A stretch of DNA of 64,000 nucleotides from CAYMYN01 sp964394665 (GTDB lineage Bacteria; Planctomycetota; UBA1135; GCA-002686595). The notes beneath the pieces are model-generated. The model searched no databases, was not told where the DNA came from, and was given only the letters and a program-made list of their open reading frames with translations. The translations under genes were made by a program, and so were the position numbers. Location: positions 262,865 to 326,864 of the forward strand of contig CAYMYN010000004.1 in assembly GCA_964394665.1 (NCBI GenBank), written 5' to 3'. This document shows positions 55,352 through 64,000 of the stretch, piece by piece (the first letter of the stretch is position 1; every line of letters begins with the position of its first letter).

Positions 55352-56482
55352 TCAGCCCGCGAGCAGGGTGCGGGCCTGGAGCACGGCGGGGGTGTCGCCG
55401 AAGCGCTCGACGATCTCGGTCAGGAGCTTGCGGGCGAGGGCCGCGCTGCTCGAGTCGCCCAGGCGTTGACTGGTCTCGGCCAGGCGCAGGCGGGCGCGCG
55501 CCGCGCGCCAGCGATCGCTGTAGTCGAGGGCCGCGACGGAGGCGAACTTGACCTGCGCCTCGCGCAGCTTGCCCTGGGCCAGGAACGCTTCGCCCAGGCC
55601 CAGGTCGCAGCCGTGGCGCGCGGTGCTGCCACCCTGGCCACGGCGGGCCTCGAAGAAGGGCACGGCCTGATTGGCTTGTCCGGCCACGAGCAAGGCGAAG
55701 CCCTCGCCCAGGCGCCCTTCGGTGGCGACCCGTTCGGCCGCGGCGCGCTCGGGGGAACCTTCGGCGTGCTCGCCGGCGAAGCTGTTCGCGGCGCTCTCGA
55801 GGGCGCCGAAGAGCTCGCGCGCCCGCAGGTGGTCGCCGGCGTCGAGGAAGGCGCGGCCCGCGGCCAGGCCGGCATCGAGGGCGAGCTGACGTTCGTAGCC
55901 CTTGGTCGGGCTCGGGCCCGCGCCGTCCTCGAACAGGCGCCGGAACCCGTCGGCGGCCTCGGTCGCGCGGCCCTCGAGCCAGTGCACCTGGGCCTGCAAG
56001 AACCGGGCGCGGGGGACCTCGCGGTCGGTCGGGAAGTCGCTCAGGAAACGCCCGACCTCGGACAGGGCCTCGGACAGGCGCGCGGGCTCCTGCGCGCCGA
56101 GTTGGACCAGGGCCTGGGCCGCGCCCAGGCGCGCGCTGGCCTTCACCACCGGACGGTCCTCGCCGTCGGCCGCTTCGCGGAAACGTCGGGCGGCGTTCAG
56201 GTGGTCGCCGCGGTTGCGGGCCTCGCGGGCCTCGCGGTAGTCGTTCGAGACCTGGCCCCACTCGACGCGCCGCACGCGCTCGGCGTCGTAGGTGGTCTCG
56301 CGGTTCCCGCTGCGCACCATCTTCACGCTGGTGAGCGAGTTCTCCGTGATCGTGCCCGTGACCTGACGGATCGCGCCGTCGCGGTCGGCGAACCAGAGTT
56401 GGTCGCTGCCCTGCCCGCGGGCGCTCCCCGCGAGCAACGCCAGCCCCAGGGGCACGAGCGCGAGGGCCTTCGTCCGAAGCAT
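55352..56482 (-). CDS. Exported TPR protein (376 aa) of the secretin/ExbBD block
   Basis: The protein has an N-terminal signal (LALVPLGLALLAGSARGQG). Residues ~27-72 form a small beta module (AIRQVTGTITENSL, TYDAERVRRVEWGQ) similar to inserts in the OppA-like protein of operon 2 and in the HEAT protein. The remaining ~300 residues are TPR-like: RNRGDHLNAARRFREAAD, LSEVGRFLSDFPTDRE, and WLEGRATEAADGFRRLF. TPR arrays bind peptides or assemble complexes. It is 134 bp upstream of exbB and likely in the same transcript. An alternative ATG further upstream would lengthen the leader. Confidence 0.8.
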   Translation of the reverse strand: MLRTKALALVPLGLALLAGSARGQGSDQLWFADRDGAIRQVTGTITENSLTSVKMVRSGNRETTYDAERVRRVEWGQVSNDYREAREARNRGDHLNAARRFREAADGEDRPVVKASARLGAAQALVQLGAQEPARLSEALSEVGRFLSDFPTDREVPRARFLQAQVHWLEGRATEAADGFRRLFEDGAGPSPTKGYERQLALDAGLAAGRAFLDAGDHLRARELFGALESAANSFAGEHAEGSPERAAAERVATEGRLGEGFALLVAGQANQAVPFFEARRGQGGSTARHGCDLGLGEAFLAQGKLREAQVKFASVAALDYSDRWRAARARLRLAETSQRLGDSSSAALARKLLTEIVERFGDTPAVLQARTLLAG

Positions 56483-56658
56483 CCCCCGGGCGCCCGCGCG
56501 GGGCGTGGGGAGGTCAGTGGGGCAGGGACTCATGCGCGGTGCGGTGCGGGCGGAGATCGAAAGGGCGGACATTCTAGCCGGGGGGCAGGGAGCCTGGCGA
56601 GGCCCGGGATCAGGGGCGCTCCGAGCGCGCCCGCGGTGCGGGGTCGGCGAGGGGCGCG

Positions 56659-59610
56659 TCACTGGGCCCGATCCTGGAGCCAGCGGAACTTGGCCCGCAG
56701 GTCGCCGGGCCCGTGGATCGCCTGGGCCGCGCGGGCGCCGGCGGCGTCGCACTTCTTGCCCACGTCGTCGAAGGTGGGCCCGGTCTCGAGCGTGATCTGG
56801 CCCAGTTGGCGGCGCAGGGGATCGAGTTGGGCCGCGTCCTTGGGGCCCCCGTCGGCCGTGGCCCAGACGTGGTAGGCGAGGGCGATCTGGAACTTGTAGG
56901 CGTACCACTCGCAGCCCCACGAGTCGGCCAGCTTGTCGAGCTTGGCGTACAGATTGATCGCCGCCTGGAGCTCGGCCGCGGTCTCGGCCGCGCCGGGCAC
57001 GCGCCGCGGCCGCTCGCCGTCGAACTCGATCCAGCCGACCAGGGAGCGGCAGTAGCCGATGACCGTGTCGCGGCTGGGGGCGTTCTTCTCGTCGGTGGCC
57101 AGGGGTTCGAGCACCTGGCGCGCTTCCCCCGCGCGCCCCATGGAGAGCAGGGTCAGGCCCAGGTCGGGGCGCACGTAGCGGCGGATGCCCTCGCGCTCGG
57201 CGTCGCTGCCGCTCTGCTCGAAGGTCTGCACGATGCGCCGCAGCAGCGGCTCGGCCTTGTCGAAGCGGCCCAGGGCCATCCAGTGCGTCGACTCCGAGCG
57301 CAGGTTGGCGTAGGTCGGGCTCGAGGCCAGGCGGTTGCCGGTCTCGAGCAGGGTCGCCATCTCGAGCTCCAGCGCGCGCGCGCGCTCGACGTCTTGCGCG
57401 GCCTCCGCCGCCTGCTTCTGCTCGGCCAGGAAGCCGTAGAAACGCACCGCGTTGCGGGCCGTGCGCGGGCTGTCGGGGTAATCGCTGGCGAGCTTCCCGT
57501 AGGTCTCGCGCATCTCCTCGAGCTGGCGCAGGGCGAGCTGGCCCTCGAAGGTCAGGTCGAGGCACCAGGGGGCGAGCACGGTCTGGGCCGGGTAGCGCTC
57601 GTGGTAGCTCCGGGCGAGCTCGACCACGCGGCGCCAGCCATCCAGGTCGGTGGGCGTCGCACGCGCGCGCTCGGCGGCGATGAAGGGCCGGTAGAACTCG
57701 GCCTTGGCCATGGCCTCGGCGCGGTTGCGCTGGCGCACCGGGCTGTCGGCCACCGAGCGGCGCGGGTCGGTCACGTAGCGCTCGACGTACTCGTCGAACA
57801 GGCGCGCGGCCTCGTCGACGTTCCCCTTGCGGTAGGTGCACTCGGCGATGCCGACCAGGGCGCGCTCGTAGACGTCGGCGCCGGCCTCGATCTCCTTGTA
57901 CTTCTCGATCGCGGCGTCGAAGCGGCCCGCCGTGCGCTCGCGTTCGGCCTGGGCGTAGAGGATGTCGTCCTTGTTGCCCGTGGCGAAGCGCGTCGAGAGG
58001 TTCTCGGCCTCGCGGAACAGGGCCGCGTAGGCCGGGGCCTCGCGGTCCGCGGCGCGCACCTGCTCGATCGCGCGGTAGAAGTTCTGCGCGTTCTGGGCGT
58101 CGAAGTTGGGGTCGCCCTGCCAGGCGGTGACGCCCTCGCGGAAGCACATGGCCGCCTCGAGCATGCGGTCCATGCGCTGGAAGTTGCGGCCCATCCACCA
58201 GCAGATCTCGCCGCCCAGGCGCAGGCGCGTGGCGTCGTCCTTGGTGGCGACGATGGCCAGCAGGCGTTGCAGGGCCTCGATCGAACCGGCGAAGTTGCCC
58301 CCGTGGTATTCGCCCTGGGCGGCCTGCAGCAACATGTCGGGCTCGACCGTGATGCCGGGCAGGTTCGAGATCTCCGAGATCAGCTTCTGCGAGAGGAGCT
58401 GCAGGATGTTGCCCTGGTTCTCGTCCTTGACCTGGGTGGCGATGCGCAGGGCGAGCTCGGCCGTGGAGAGCACGTTGCGGCGCGCGTGGTCGGCCCGCGC
58501 GGCCTCCTCGGACTCGTACCACTTGGCGTCGCCGGTGGCGATGTTGCCGCCGATCCAGCCGCCGCTCTCGAGCAGGACTCGCGCGATCTTGAGCAGGGTG
58601 GGGTAGCCCAGGCTGGGACTGAACGAGAAGCCCTCGCGGCGCTGGGTGTTGTAGTAGTGCAGGGCGACGCGGGTCGCTGCGGTGAGGTCGCCGTGGCTGG
58701 CGTGCGCCGCGGCGAGCTCGCCGGCGGAGAGCTCGAGGAACAACCAGCGCTGTTCCTTGGCGCCCTTGTCGAGGGCCTGCTCGCGCACGAGCTGCTGCCA
58801 CTCGGCGAGATCGGGGGGGATGGCGGTCTCGACCACCGCCTGGAAGTACCCGACGGCCTCGTCCCAGTCCTGCTGGGCGGCCTTGATGCGGCCGATCAGG
58901 TCGAAGGCCCGCAGGGCGGCGGGCGTGCCCTCGCCGACGATGTAGACCAACGCCTCGGCGGTGCGGAAGGCCTGCTCGAAGTTGAAGGTCCCGTCCTCCT
59001 GGCTGCGCGCGATGTCGTACAGCATGCGCGCGCGGGTCAGCATCAGGTCCGCGAGCTCGCGCGTCTGGGACTCGGTGCGATTGGGCGTGGCGCGCAGGGA
59101 CTCGACCAGGTCCTGGGTGCGCGAGACCGCGTCGTTGAGCACGGCCAGGCGCTGCTCCTGCAGCTTGAGGGCTTCCTCGCCCAGGACCTCGTCCAGGCTG
59201 ATCTCGATCGAGCGCGCGAAGAGCGAGGCCGTGCGCACCAGGCCGATCTCGGCCTCCCAGCGGCGCTCGCTGGTGCGGTAGCGGTCGACGAAGTCGATGT
59301 AGGCCTTGAGGGCGCGGTCGAAGAGCTCGTTGCGCCGCAGGCGATTGCGCTCGGTCAGGGCGGCGCTGCGGAAGATGTCGCACTTGACGAGGGCCAGCTC
59401 CTCCGCGCGGCGCGCCGAGACGCCGCCGCTCTCGATCCCGCGCAGGACCTCCTCGGCCAGGTTGACGAACTGCCACTCCTCGGCCAGGCCCTTGGCGAAG
59501 TCGAGGTCGGCCTGGATCGCCGTGTCGCTCTTCTGGGCAAAGGAGGCGCAGCCGAGGGCGCCGAAGGCCAGGGCGCCCAGGAACGGGCGGATCGCGCTGC
59601 GTCGTGTCAT
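56659..59610 (-). CDS. Large exported TPR protein (983 aa) of the secretin/ExbBD block
   Basis: This is a 983-residue protein with an N-terminal signal (FLGALAFGALGCASFAQ); a lipobox-like LGC is possible but imperfect. Almost the whole chain is helical, with TPR-like pairs such as DWDEAVGYFQAVVETAIP, RFDAAIEKYKEIEAGADV, KGNVDEAARLFDEYVERYV and RFDKAEPLLRRIVQTFEQ. It resembles BamD/YbgF-type outer-membrane assembly scaffolds in general plan only. It lies between secretin 2 and the smaller TPR gene, all on the minus strand. No catalytic motif was found. Confidence 0.8.
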   Translation of the reverse strand: MTRRSAIRPFLGALAFGALGCASFAQKSDTAIQADLDFAKGLAEEWQFVNLAEEVLRGIESGGVSARRAEELALVKCDIFRSAALTERNRLRRNELFDRALKAYIDFVDRYRTSERRWEAEIGLVRTASLFARSIEISLDEVLGEEALKLQEQRLAVLNDAVSRTQDLVESLRATPNRTESQTRELADLMLTRARMLYDIARSQEDGTFNFEQAFRTAEALVYIVGEGTPAALRAFDLIGRIKAAQQDWDEAVGYFQAVVETAIPPDLAEWQQLVREQALDKGAKEQRWLFLELSAGELAAAHASHGDLTAATRVALHYYNTQRREGFSFSPSLGYPTLLKIARVLLESGGWIGGNIATGDAKWYESEEAARADHARRNVLSTAELALRIATQVKDENQGNILQLLSQKLISEISNLPGITVEPDMLLQAAQGEYHGGNFAGSIEALQRLLAIVATKDDATRLRLGGEICWWMGRNFQRMDRMLEAAMCFREGVTAWQGDPNFDAQNAQNFYRAIEQVRAADREAPAYAALFREAENLSTRFATGNKDDILYAQAERERTAGRFDAAIEKYKEIEAGADVYERALVGIAECTYRKGNVDEAARLFDEYVERYVTDPRRSVADSPVRQRNRAEAMAKAEFYRPFIAAERARATPTDLDGWRRVVELARSYHERYPAQTVLAPWCLDLTFEGQLALRQLEEMRETYGKLASDYPDSPRTARNAVRFYGFLAEQKQAAEAAQDVERARALELEMATLLETGNRLASSPTYANLRSESTHWMALGRFDKAEPLLRRIVQTFEQSGSDAEREGIRRYVRPDLGLTLLSMGRAGEARQVLEPLATDEKNAPSRDTVIGYCRSLVGWIEFDGERPRRVPGAAETAAELQAAINLYAKLDKLADSWGCEWYAYKFQIALAYHVWATADGGPKDAAQLDPLRRQLGQITLETGPTFDDVGKKCDAAGARAAQAIHGPGDLRAKFRWLQDRAQ

Positions 59611-59755
59611 GACTGGAGGTCGCGGGCGGGTCGGGAGCTTGGGGAGGGGAGCCCCGGATCAGGACCGGACTGGGGTCGCCGCGTGGCCCGGGGTCGGGGT
59701 CCGGCGATCGGCTGGGGAGGAGGGGCCGTGGTGTGCCTGGGGTGAGGTGAGGAGA

Positions 59756-59783
59756 GAGCGCGGCGGGCCGGGCCGCCGCGCTC
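59756..59783 (-). terminator. 11-bp hairpin 1 in the spacer after secretin 2
   Basis: Arms GAGCGCGGCGG (59756-59766) and CCGCCGCGCTC (59773-59783) pair perfectly with a 6-nt loop. It is the last of four successive stem-loops in the 390-bp spacer between the secretin 2 stop and the large TPR gene. Confidence 0.45.
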
Positions 59784-59882
59784 GATGCGAGGCGCAGAGG
59801 GCCCTTACCTGCCCCGACCCCGGTGGCAACGCGCGTGTCCCCGGGAGATGGGAGCGCGGCGCGCCGCGCCCAGGGGCGAGCC

Positions 59883-59903
59883 GGGCCGGGATCGCCCCGG
59901 CCC
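59883..59903 (-). terminator. 8-bp hairpin 2 in the spacer after secretin 2
   Basis: Arms GGGCCGGG (59883-59890) and CCCGGCCC (59896-59903) enclose 5 nt. It is part of the same hairpin cluster; by itself it is weak evidence. Confidence 0.35.
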
Positions 59904-59916
59904 TGTGCTTGCCGAG

Positions 59917-59949
59917 CGCTCGCCGCGTGCACTTCGCGCGCGGCGAGCG
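59917..59949 (-). terminator. 11-bp hairpin 3 in the spacer after secretin 2
   Basis: Arms CGCTCGCCGCG (59917-59927) and CGCGGCGAGCG (59939-59949) pair perfectly with an 11-nt loop. Confidence 0.45.
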
Positions 59950-59955
59950 ACCCCG

Positions 59956-59990
59956 CGCCCCCCGCGCGCCGCGGTCCGGCGCGGGGGGCG
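59956..59990 (-). terminator. 12-bp hairpin 4 directly after secretin 2
   Basis: Arms CGCCCCCCGCGC (59956-59967) and GCGCGGGGGGCG (59979-59990) pair perfectly with an 11-nt loop, starting 10 bp past the secretin 2 stop. It is the best-placed terminator of the four, though without a U-tract. The rest of the spacer holds no gene. Confidence 0.55.
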
Positions 59991-60000
59991 AGGGCGGCGC

Positions 60001-62601
60001 TCAGAAGCCCAGTTGGGCTTCCGTCGGCTCGAGCTCGCGCGGGATCACGATGCTCGCGCGCAGCAGGATGTTGAGCTTGCGGTTGGAGTTGTAGGTCCCC
60101 TTGCGCTCGAACAGCATCGAGACGACGGGGATCTTGTTGAGGAAGGGCGTCCCCGAGCGCAGGTCGCGCTTCTCGGAGATCTTGAGACCGCCCAACATGA
60201 CCGTCGAGCCGTCCGGCATCGGGATCGAGGTGCGCACCTTCTGCACGTCGAGCTCGGGGAGCTGGATCGTGACCGCGTTCTGCGAGCCGAGGGTGGTGAT
60301 GGCCTCGCGGATCGGGCGCTTCAGGGTGGCGATGGTGGGGCGCAGCTCGAGGGTGATGAAGCGCCGGTCGGCCGACACCACGGGGCGCACGTCGAGGATC
60401 ACGCCGTCCTGGATCACGTCCACGATCGGGTCGGCGATCGAGGCCGCCTGGGCGATCTCGACGTCGAAGTCCTTCACGTAGGTGACCTGGTTCAGCACCG
60501 ACAGGTTGGCGCGGCCGGTGTTCGAAACGAGCACCCGCGGGGCGGAGACGATCTCGATGCGCTCCGACTTCTGCACGGCGCGCAGGATCAGTTGGAGCTG
60601 CAGGTCGCCGAGGTAGGTCCACTGGAAGCTCAGGCCGCCCGTGCGCTGGATCGTGTTGGGGTCGCCCAGCATCTCGTCGTAGAGGTTCTGGACGCGCGTG
60701 CGCAGGTCGCCATTGCCGCCCTCGTCGAGGAAGGCGCCCGAGTCGGTTCCGGTGCCGATCTCCTGGCCCAGCTCACCCTGGGTGGTGGCGTCGCCGAAGT
60801 CGTTGAAGAACTCGTTCGTGCCCGGGCCGGGCTGGCCGAGGCCGCGGAAGTCGACGCCGATGTCCTCGAGGAAGTTGTCCTGCACCGACAGGAAGCGCGC
60901 CTCGATGTCGACCATGATGCCGGTCGCCTGGCGCAGGTCGTTGAGCAGGCGGATGATCTGGGCGTGCACCTCGGGCGTCTGGTTGACGACCATCACGCCG
61001 GCATCGGTCACGCGCAGGCTGTTGGCCGGGTCCGCGTCCCACGACTCGGGGTCGATGTTGTTGCGGATCAGCTCCTCGAGCACGTCGCCGGAGACGACGT
61101 TGACCTCGCGCTCGACCAGGTCCTCGTCGGCCAGGAACAGTCCGCCGGAGGGCTCGACGTTGATCTCGCGGGCCGGGAAGTCCGGGATCGGGCGGATGAG
61201 GTCGCGCACCTCGTACTGCTTGTAGATCTGTCCGCCGCGCAGCTCCTCGCGGGCGATGAACTTCACCACCCCGTCCTCGACCTTCCAGCGCACCTCGGCC
61301 GAGGTCTCGGCGATCAGGTCCAGGATCTTGCGCACGCTGCGCTCGGGCAGCTCGAAGTGGACCGTGGTGTCCTCCTCGTCGAGCTCGCGCACGGCTTGGC
61401 TGACGAGGAAGTTGATCCCGGTCACGCTCTGCAGGAAGGCGGCGACGTCGACCAACGGGGTGCCCTCGCCGTCCTCGCCGGCGAAGGAGACCCGGCGCAG
61501 GCGGGCCTGGTCGAGGCGGTCGAGCACGTCCTGGCGCTCGGCGTCGACGAAGGCGTCCACCGCGGTCACCTGCTCGATGGGCAGGCGGCCGAGGGTCTCG
61601 CGCCAGCGCTCGAGGTCGTCGAAGACCAGCGGCTCGACCTGCGGGACGTCCATCGTGGAGAGGTCCTCGAAGGTGCGCAGCCACTGCTCGCGGTAGTTGC
61701 GCCGGTTGTCGCGCTGGGTGCGCTGGTGGCGCGCCTCGCGGGCGATGCCGCGCAGGTCGAGGGCCACCGCGTTGCCCGGATCGTGGAGCAGGATCTGGTC
61801 GCAGAGCTGCTCGGCGCGCTGGTAGCGCTCGGCCACGAAGGCCGAGTTGGCCTCCTCGTAGAGGGTGGCGAGCTTCAGCTCGCGCTTCTCGCGCTCCTGG
61901 CGCTCGCGGGCCTCGGACGCCTGGCGCGCCTGCTCGGCGACCCGTTGCTCGGCTTCGCGGCGACCCTGCTCGGCGAGGGCGGCGGCCTCCTCGAGCTTGC
62001 CGCGCACGATGCGCTCGTCGAGCGACTGGTCGGCGATCAGCGGGTGGTAGGAGAGGATCAGTTGCGCCTCGCGGTACTGCTCGATGGCGCGCGTGTAGTC
62101 GCCCTGCATCAGGGCCACGTCGCCCTGGCGCGCGGCGCGTTCGGCGGACATGCGCGCCTGGCTGCGGCGCACGATCTCGCGCTCGGTGCCGTCGGCGAGC
62201 AGGTCGGCGGCGAGGGCGTAGCGATCGCCCATCATCGACTCGATGCGCTGCAGCTTCTCGCGCGCCGTCTGGTTGCCCGGGTCGAGCTGGAGCGCGTTGG
62301 AGTAGGCCACCAGCGCCTCCTGCAGATCGGCCCGGTCGAGCGCGCGCTCGCCCTGGGCCAGGTACTCGCCCACGAGCACCTGGCGCTGCTGTTGGCGGCG
62401 TTGCACGAGCCCCTGGTCCTGGGCGAACGCGCCGCCTTCCTGGCGGGCCGAGCTGGATTCCTCCGCGGTCACGTCCGCGAACGGGCCCGAGTCCTCCGCG
62501 GCGGAGCCCTCCTGGCCCCCGCTGGGCTCCGGTTGCGGTTCCGTCGAGCGGCAGGCCCCGGAGGCCACGATGAGAAGGGGCAGGATGAAGCGCAGGCGCA
62601 T
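60001..62601 (-). CDS. TPR-secretin outer-membrane lipoprotein (secretin 2)
   Basis: This is an 866-residue protein. The lipoprotein-like signal MRLRFILPLLIVASGACRS has a Cys at residue 17. Residues ~75-330 contain TPR-like units (ADLQEALVAYSNALQLDPGN, QGDYTRAIEQYREAQLI, YQRAEQLCDQILLHDPGN) and a coiled-coil rich in Glu/Arg. N-domain-like segments follow, such as SGDVLEELIRNNIDPESWDA and LLNDLRQATGIMVDIEARFL. The C-terminal ~270 residues are the secretin core: VLVSNTGRANLSVLNQVTYV, GVILDVRPVVSADRRFITLE, PMPDGSTVMLGGLK and GTPFLNKIPVVSMLFERK. It is a paralogue of secretin 1. The 717-bp upstream region has no gene. Confidence 0.9.
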   Translation of the reverse strand: MRLRFILPLLIVASGACRSTEPQPEPSGGQEGSAAEDSGPFADVTAEESSSARQEGGAFAQDQGLVQRRQQQRQVLVGEYLAQGERALDRADLQEALVAYSNALQLDPGNQTAREKLQRIESMMGDRYALAADLLADGTEREIVRRSQARMSAERAARQGDVALMQGDYTRAIEQYREAQLILSYHPLIADQSLDERIVRGKLEEAAALAEQGRREAEQRVAEQARQASEARERQEREKRELKLATLYEEANSAFVAERYQRAEQLCDQILLHDPGNAVALDLRGIAREARHQRTQRDNRRNYREQWLRTFEDLSTMDVPQVEPLVFDDLERWRETLGRLPIEQVTAVDAFVDAERQDVLDRLDQARLRRVSFAGEDGEGTPLVDVAAFLQSVTGINFLVSQAVRELDEEDTTVHFELPERSVRKILDLIAETSAEVRWKVEDGVVKFIAREELRGGQIYKQYEVRDLIRPIPDFPAREINVEPSGGLFLADEDLVEREVNVVSGDVLEELIRNNIDPESWDADPANSLRVTDAGVMVVNQTPEVHAQIIRLLNDLRQATGIMVDIEARFLSVQDNFLEDIGVDFRGLGQPGPGTNEFFNDFGDATTQGELGQEIGTGTDSGAFLDEGGNGDLRTRVQNLYDEMLGDPNTIQRTGGLSFQWTYLGDLQLQLILRAVQKSERIEIVSAPRVLVSNTGRANLSVLNQVTYVKDFDVEIAQAASIADPIVDVIQDGVILDVRPVVSADRRFITLELRPTIATLKRPIREAITTLGSQNAVTIQLPELDVQKVRTSIPMPDGSTVMLGGLKISEKRDLRSGTPFLNKIPVVSMLFERKGTYNSNRKLNILLRASIVIPRELEPTEAQLGF

Positions 62602-63318
62602 GGGTCGTTTCGCTCGTTCCCTTGGGTGGAAGGGAGGCCCTGGCGGGTCGGGATGGGTGTCGCGGCCGCGCTCGGGAGCGCCTTCGCTGCGGGCATGCGG
62701 GGCACGCCCCACGCGGCTGCGGGGATGGGGACCTGGAAGGAACTTCGCGGGCGCCGGTGGGACTGCGGGGGCGCCCCGGGGAAGGAGAAGGCGGGTCGGG
62801 TCGCGACGGGCGGTGGGGCCGCGCGCGCTCGCCGATGCCGTCCGCCAAGGGAGCGGCAGGCGGCTGGCTGGGGCTCGGGTGGATCGAAACTCGGGTGCTC
62901 GACTTCCTCGGGCTGGGGATCGGTCTCGGGCTGGGGAGTCCGAGGGGATGGCTTCCGCGGCGCGTGATCCCGGTCCGAATCGCGCTGGACCCACCGATCC
63001 GCGCGCGGCGGTCGGTCCGGTTCGTCCACCGATCCCCGCGGCGCGGGGTCGGGGACCGCGGCGCGCGCGGTCCGTCGCGAACGGCGCGCGCGGCGCCGTC
63101 CCGGTGGGCTTCCCAGGGGTCCGTGGCGATCCGGTCGTCGCGTGCGGCCCGCGCGGGGAGGGCACGCGCGCACCGGGGCGCGGGCGGAACGACATTCCAA
63201 AGAAGAGCGGCGGGAGGATAGCGGGGTGCAAAGGGAGGGTCAACCGGCCCGGAGCGGGGGGCCGCGTCGGCGGCCACTCGGAGCGGGCCCCGCGGCGGAC
63301 TCCGCGGCGCCGCGACGG
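62602..63318. other. 717-bp region without a convincing gene
   Basis: The region is very GC-rich, and open frames on both strands are long, Arg/Gly/Pro-rich and without recognisable motifs, so I do not call a gene. A small hairpin lies at 63053-63073 (GGACCGCG with CGCGGTCC). It probably contains the promoter and leader of secretin 2, and the 3-prime end of the glycosylase transcript. Confidence 0.5.
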
Positions 63319-64000
63319 CTACCCGGAAGATCCCGGCCGGTTACCGCCCCCGGGCACGGGCAGGCCCAGCTCGGCCATCGCGAGCTGGATGTCCTTCCAG
63401 CAGTCGGGCTTGGCCTCGGGGCTGCGCAGCAGGTACGCGGGGTGGTAGGTCGGCACGATCTTGCGGCCCCCGCGCTCGTGCACCTGGCCCCGCAGGCGCG
63501 AGATCGGAGCCTGGGTCCCCAGCAGATGGCCCGCGGCGTGGGCGCCCAGGGGGATCAGCACGCGCGGGTCGACGAGCTCGATCTGGCGCTCCAACCAGCC
63601 CGTGCACAGCTCCTTCTCGTGGGGCAAGGGGTCGCGGTTCCCCGGCGGACGGCACTTGAGCACGTTGGCGATGAACACCTCCTCGCGCGCCAGGCCCATG
63701 CCCTTGGTGATGATGTCGGTCAGCAGGGCCCCGGCGCGTCCGACGAAGGGCAGGCCGCTGGCGTCCTCCTCGGCCCCCGGCGCTTCGCCGACGAACATCA
63801 CCCGTGCGCGGGGTTCGCCACTGCCGAAGACCGTGCGCGTGCGCGTGCGGGCGAGCTCGCAGGCCGTGCACGCCTCGACCCCCGAGCGCAGGGCCGCGAG
63901 GTCGGCGCAGGCCGCGGCCCGCACGCGGGGCGTGTCGACCGAGGCCGGCGGCGGGAGCGGCGCGGCGCGCGCCGCCGCGGGTTGCGGCGGGGGCGCCGAT
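63319..64000 (-). CDS. Family 4 uracil-DNA glycosylase (partial, N-terminus outside window)
   Basis: The frame is open from the window edge to a TAG at 63319-63321 (227 codons). The glycosylase domain has the Fe-S cysteine pair CTACELARTR, motif A FVGEAPGAEEDASGLPFVGR, the second cysteine region LKCRPPGNRDPLPHEKELC and motif B VPTYHPAYLLR. Family 4 UDGs excise uracil from DNA and contain a 4Fe-4S cluster. A Pro/Ala-rich segment precedes the domain and runs off the edge; such N-terminal extensions are common. A GTG at 63924 is an internal alternative start. Confidence 0.93.
   Translation of the reverse strand, partial: SAPPPQPAAARAAPLPPPASVDTPRVRAAACADLAALRSGVEACTACELARTRTRTVFGSGEPRARVMFVGEAPGAEEDASGLPFVGRAGALLTDIITKGMGLAREEVFIANVLKCRPPGNRDPLPHEKELCTGWLERQIELVDPRVLIPLGAHAAGHLLGTQAPISRLRGQVHERGGRKIVPTYHPAYLLRSPEAKPDCWKDIQLAMAELGLPVPGGGNRPGSSG

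Noticed and set aside
62622..63221. 199-codon plus-strand frame in the spacer upstream of secretin 2
   Set aside because: Arg/Gly-rich, no ribosome site, no motif, and antisense frames of similar length exist.

Overview
The window is 64 kb of very GC-rich bacterial chromosome with tightly packed genes and many 4-bp stop/start overlaps. The best guess is a deep-branching Planctomycetota. Reasons are the secreted protein with a C-terminal 'CPCGNNN' cysteine/glycine domain (4143-5249), the secretin/TPR/ExbBD arrangement, the membrane-anchored GDSL proteins, and the bacterial protein carrying a VHL-like domain. This placement is recalled from family distributions and was not tested by a search. 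No rRNA, tRNA, CRISPR array, insertion sequence or prophage was recognised.

Layout. 1-7.5 kb: a partial membrane GDSL hydrolase, ComM, an arsenosugar-type pair (CMD protein plus radical-SAM ArsS), a secreted protein, an orphan binding lipoprotein and an amidase lipoprotein. 7.5-16 kb: MurQ coupled to a 2,4-dienoyl-CoA reductase-like SDR, a PaaZ/BoxD-like aldehyde dehydrogenase, a HEAT-repeat protein, ComEC, CoaD and RidA. 16-25 kb: two tandem paralogues with MORN-like repeats and an alpha/alpha-toroid, an S9 peptidase with a VHL-like insert, and a lipase-like hydrolase. 25-35 kb: YchF, a small membrane protein, CrcB, a LOG-family protein, a GldA/F/G-like ABC operon with a DUF4340-like protein, and a second GDSL protein. 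35-49 kb: two complete five-gene oligopeptide ABC transporter operons, head to head, both ordered binding protein-B-C-D-F. 49-62.6 kb: a one-directional block with two lipoprotein secretins that begin with TPR regions. Between them lie two ExbD proteins, an ExbB/TolQ/MotA protein and two TPR proteins. A family-4 uracil-DNA glycosylase runs off the right edge.

How the genes work together. The 49-62.6 kb block looks like one machine. It has outer-membrane secretin channels and a proton-driven ExbB/ExbD motor, and the TPR proteins could be periplasmic connectors. No GspE-type ATPase, pseudopilin or platform protein is visible. MurQ and the amidase point to peptidoglycan turnover. ComM and ComEC are DNA-uptake genes.

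The most unusual signals are listed here. (1) The secretin/ExbBD block. (2) A GcvH-like domain without its lipoyl lysine, inside an OppA-type protein. (3) A VHL-beta-like domain inside a DPP-IV-type peptidase. (4) A structured intergenic element present twice (11022-11126 and 54292-54425) with a compensatory base-pair change. (5) A secretin-like peptide inside the HEAT-repeat protein. (6) A 31-bp tandem repeat just upstream of secretin 1.
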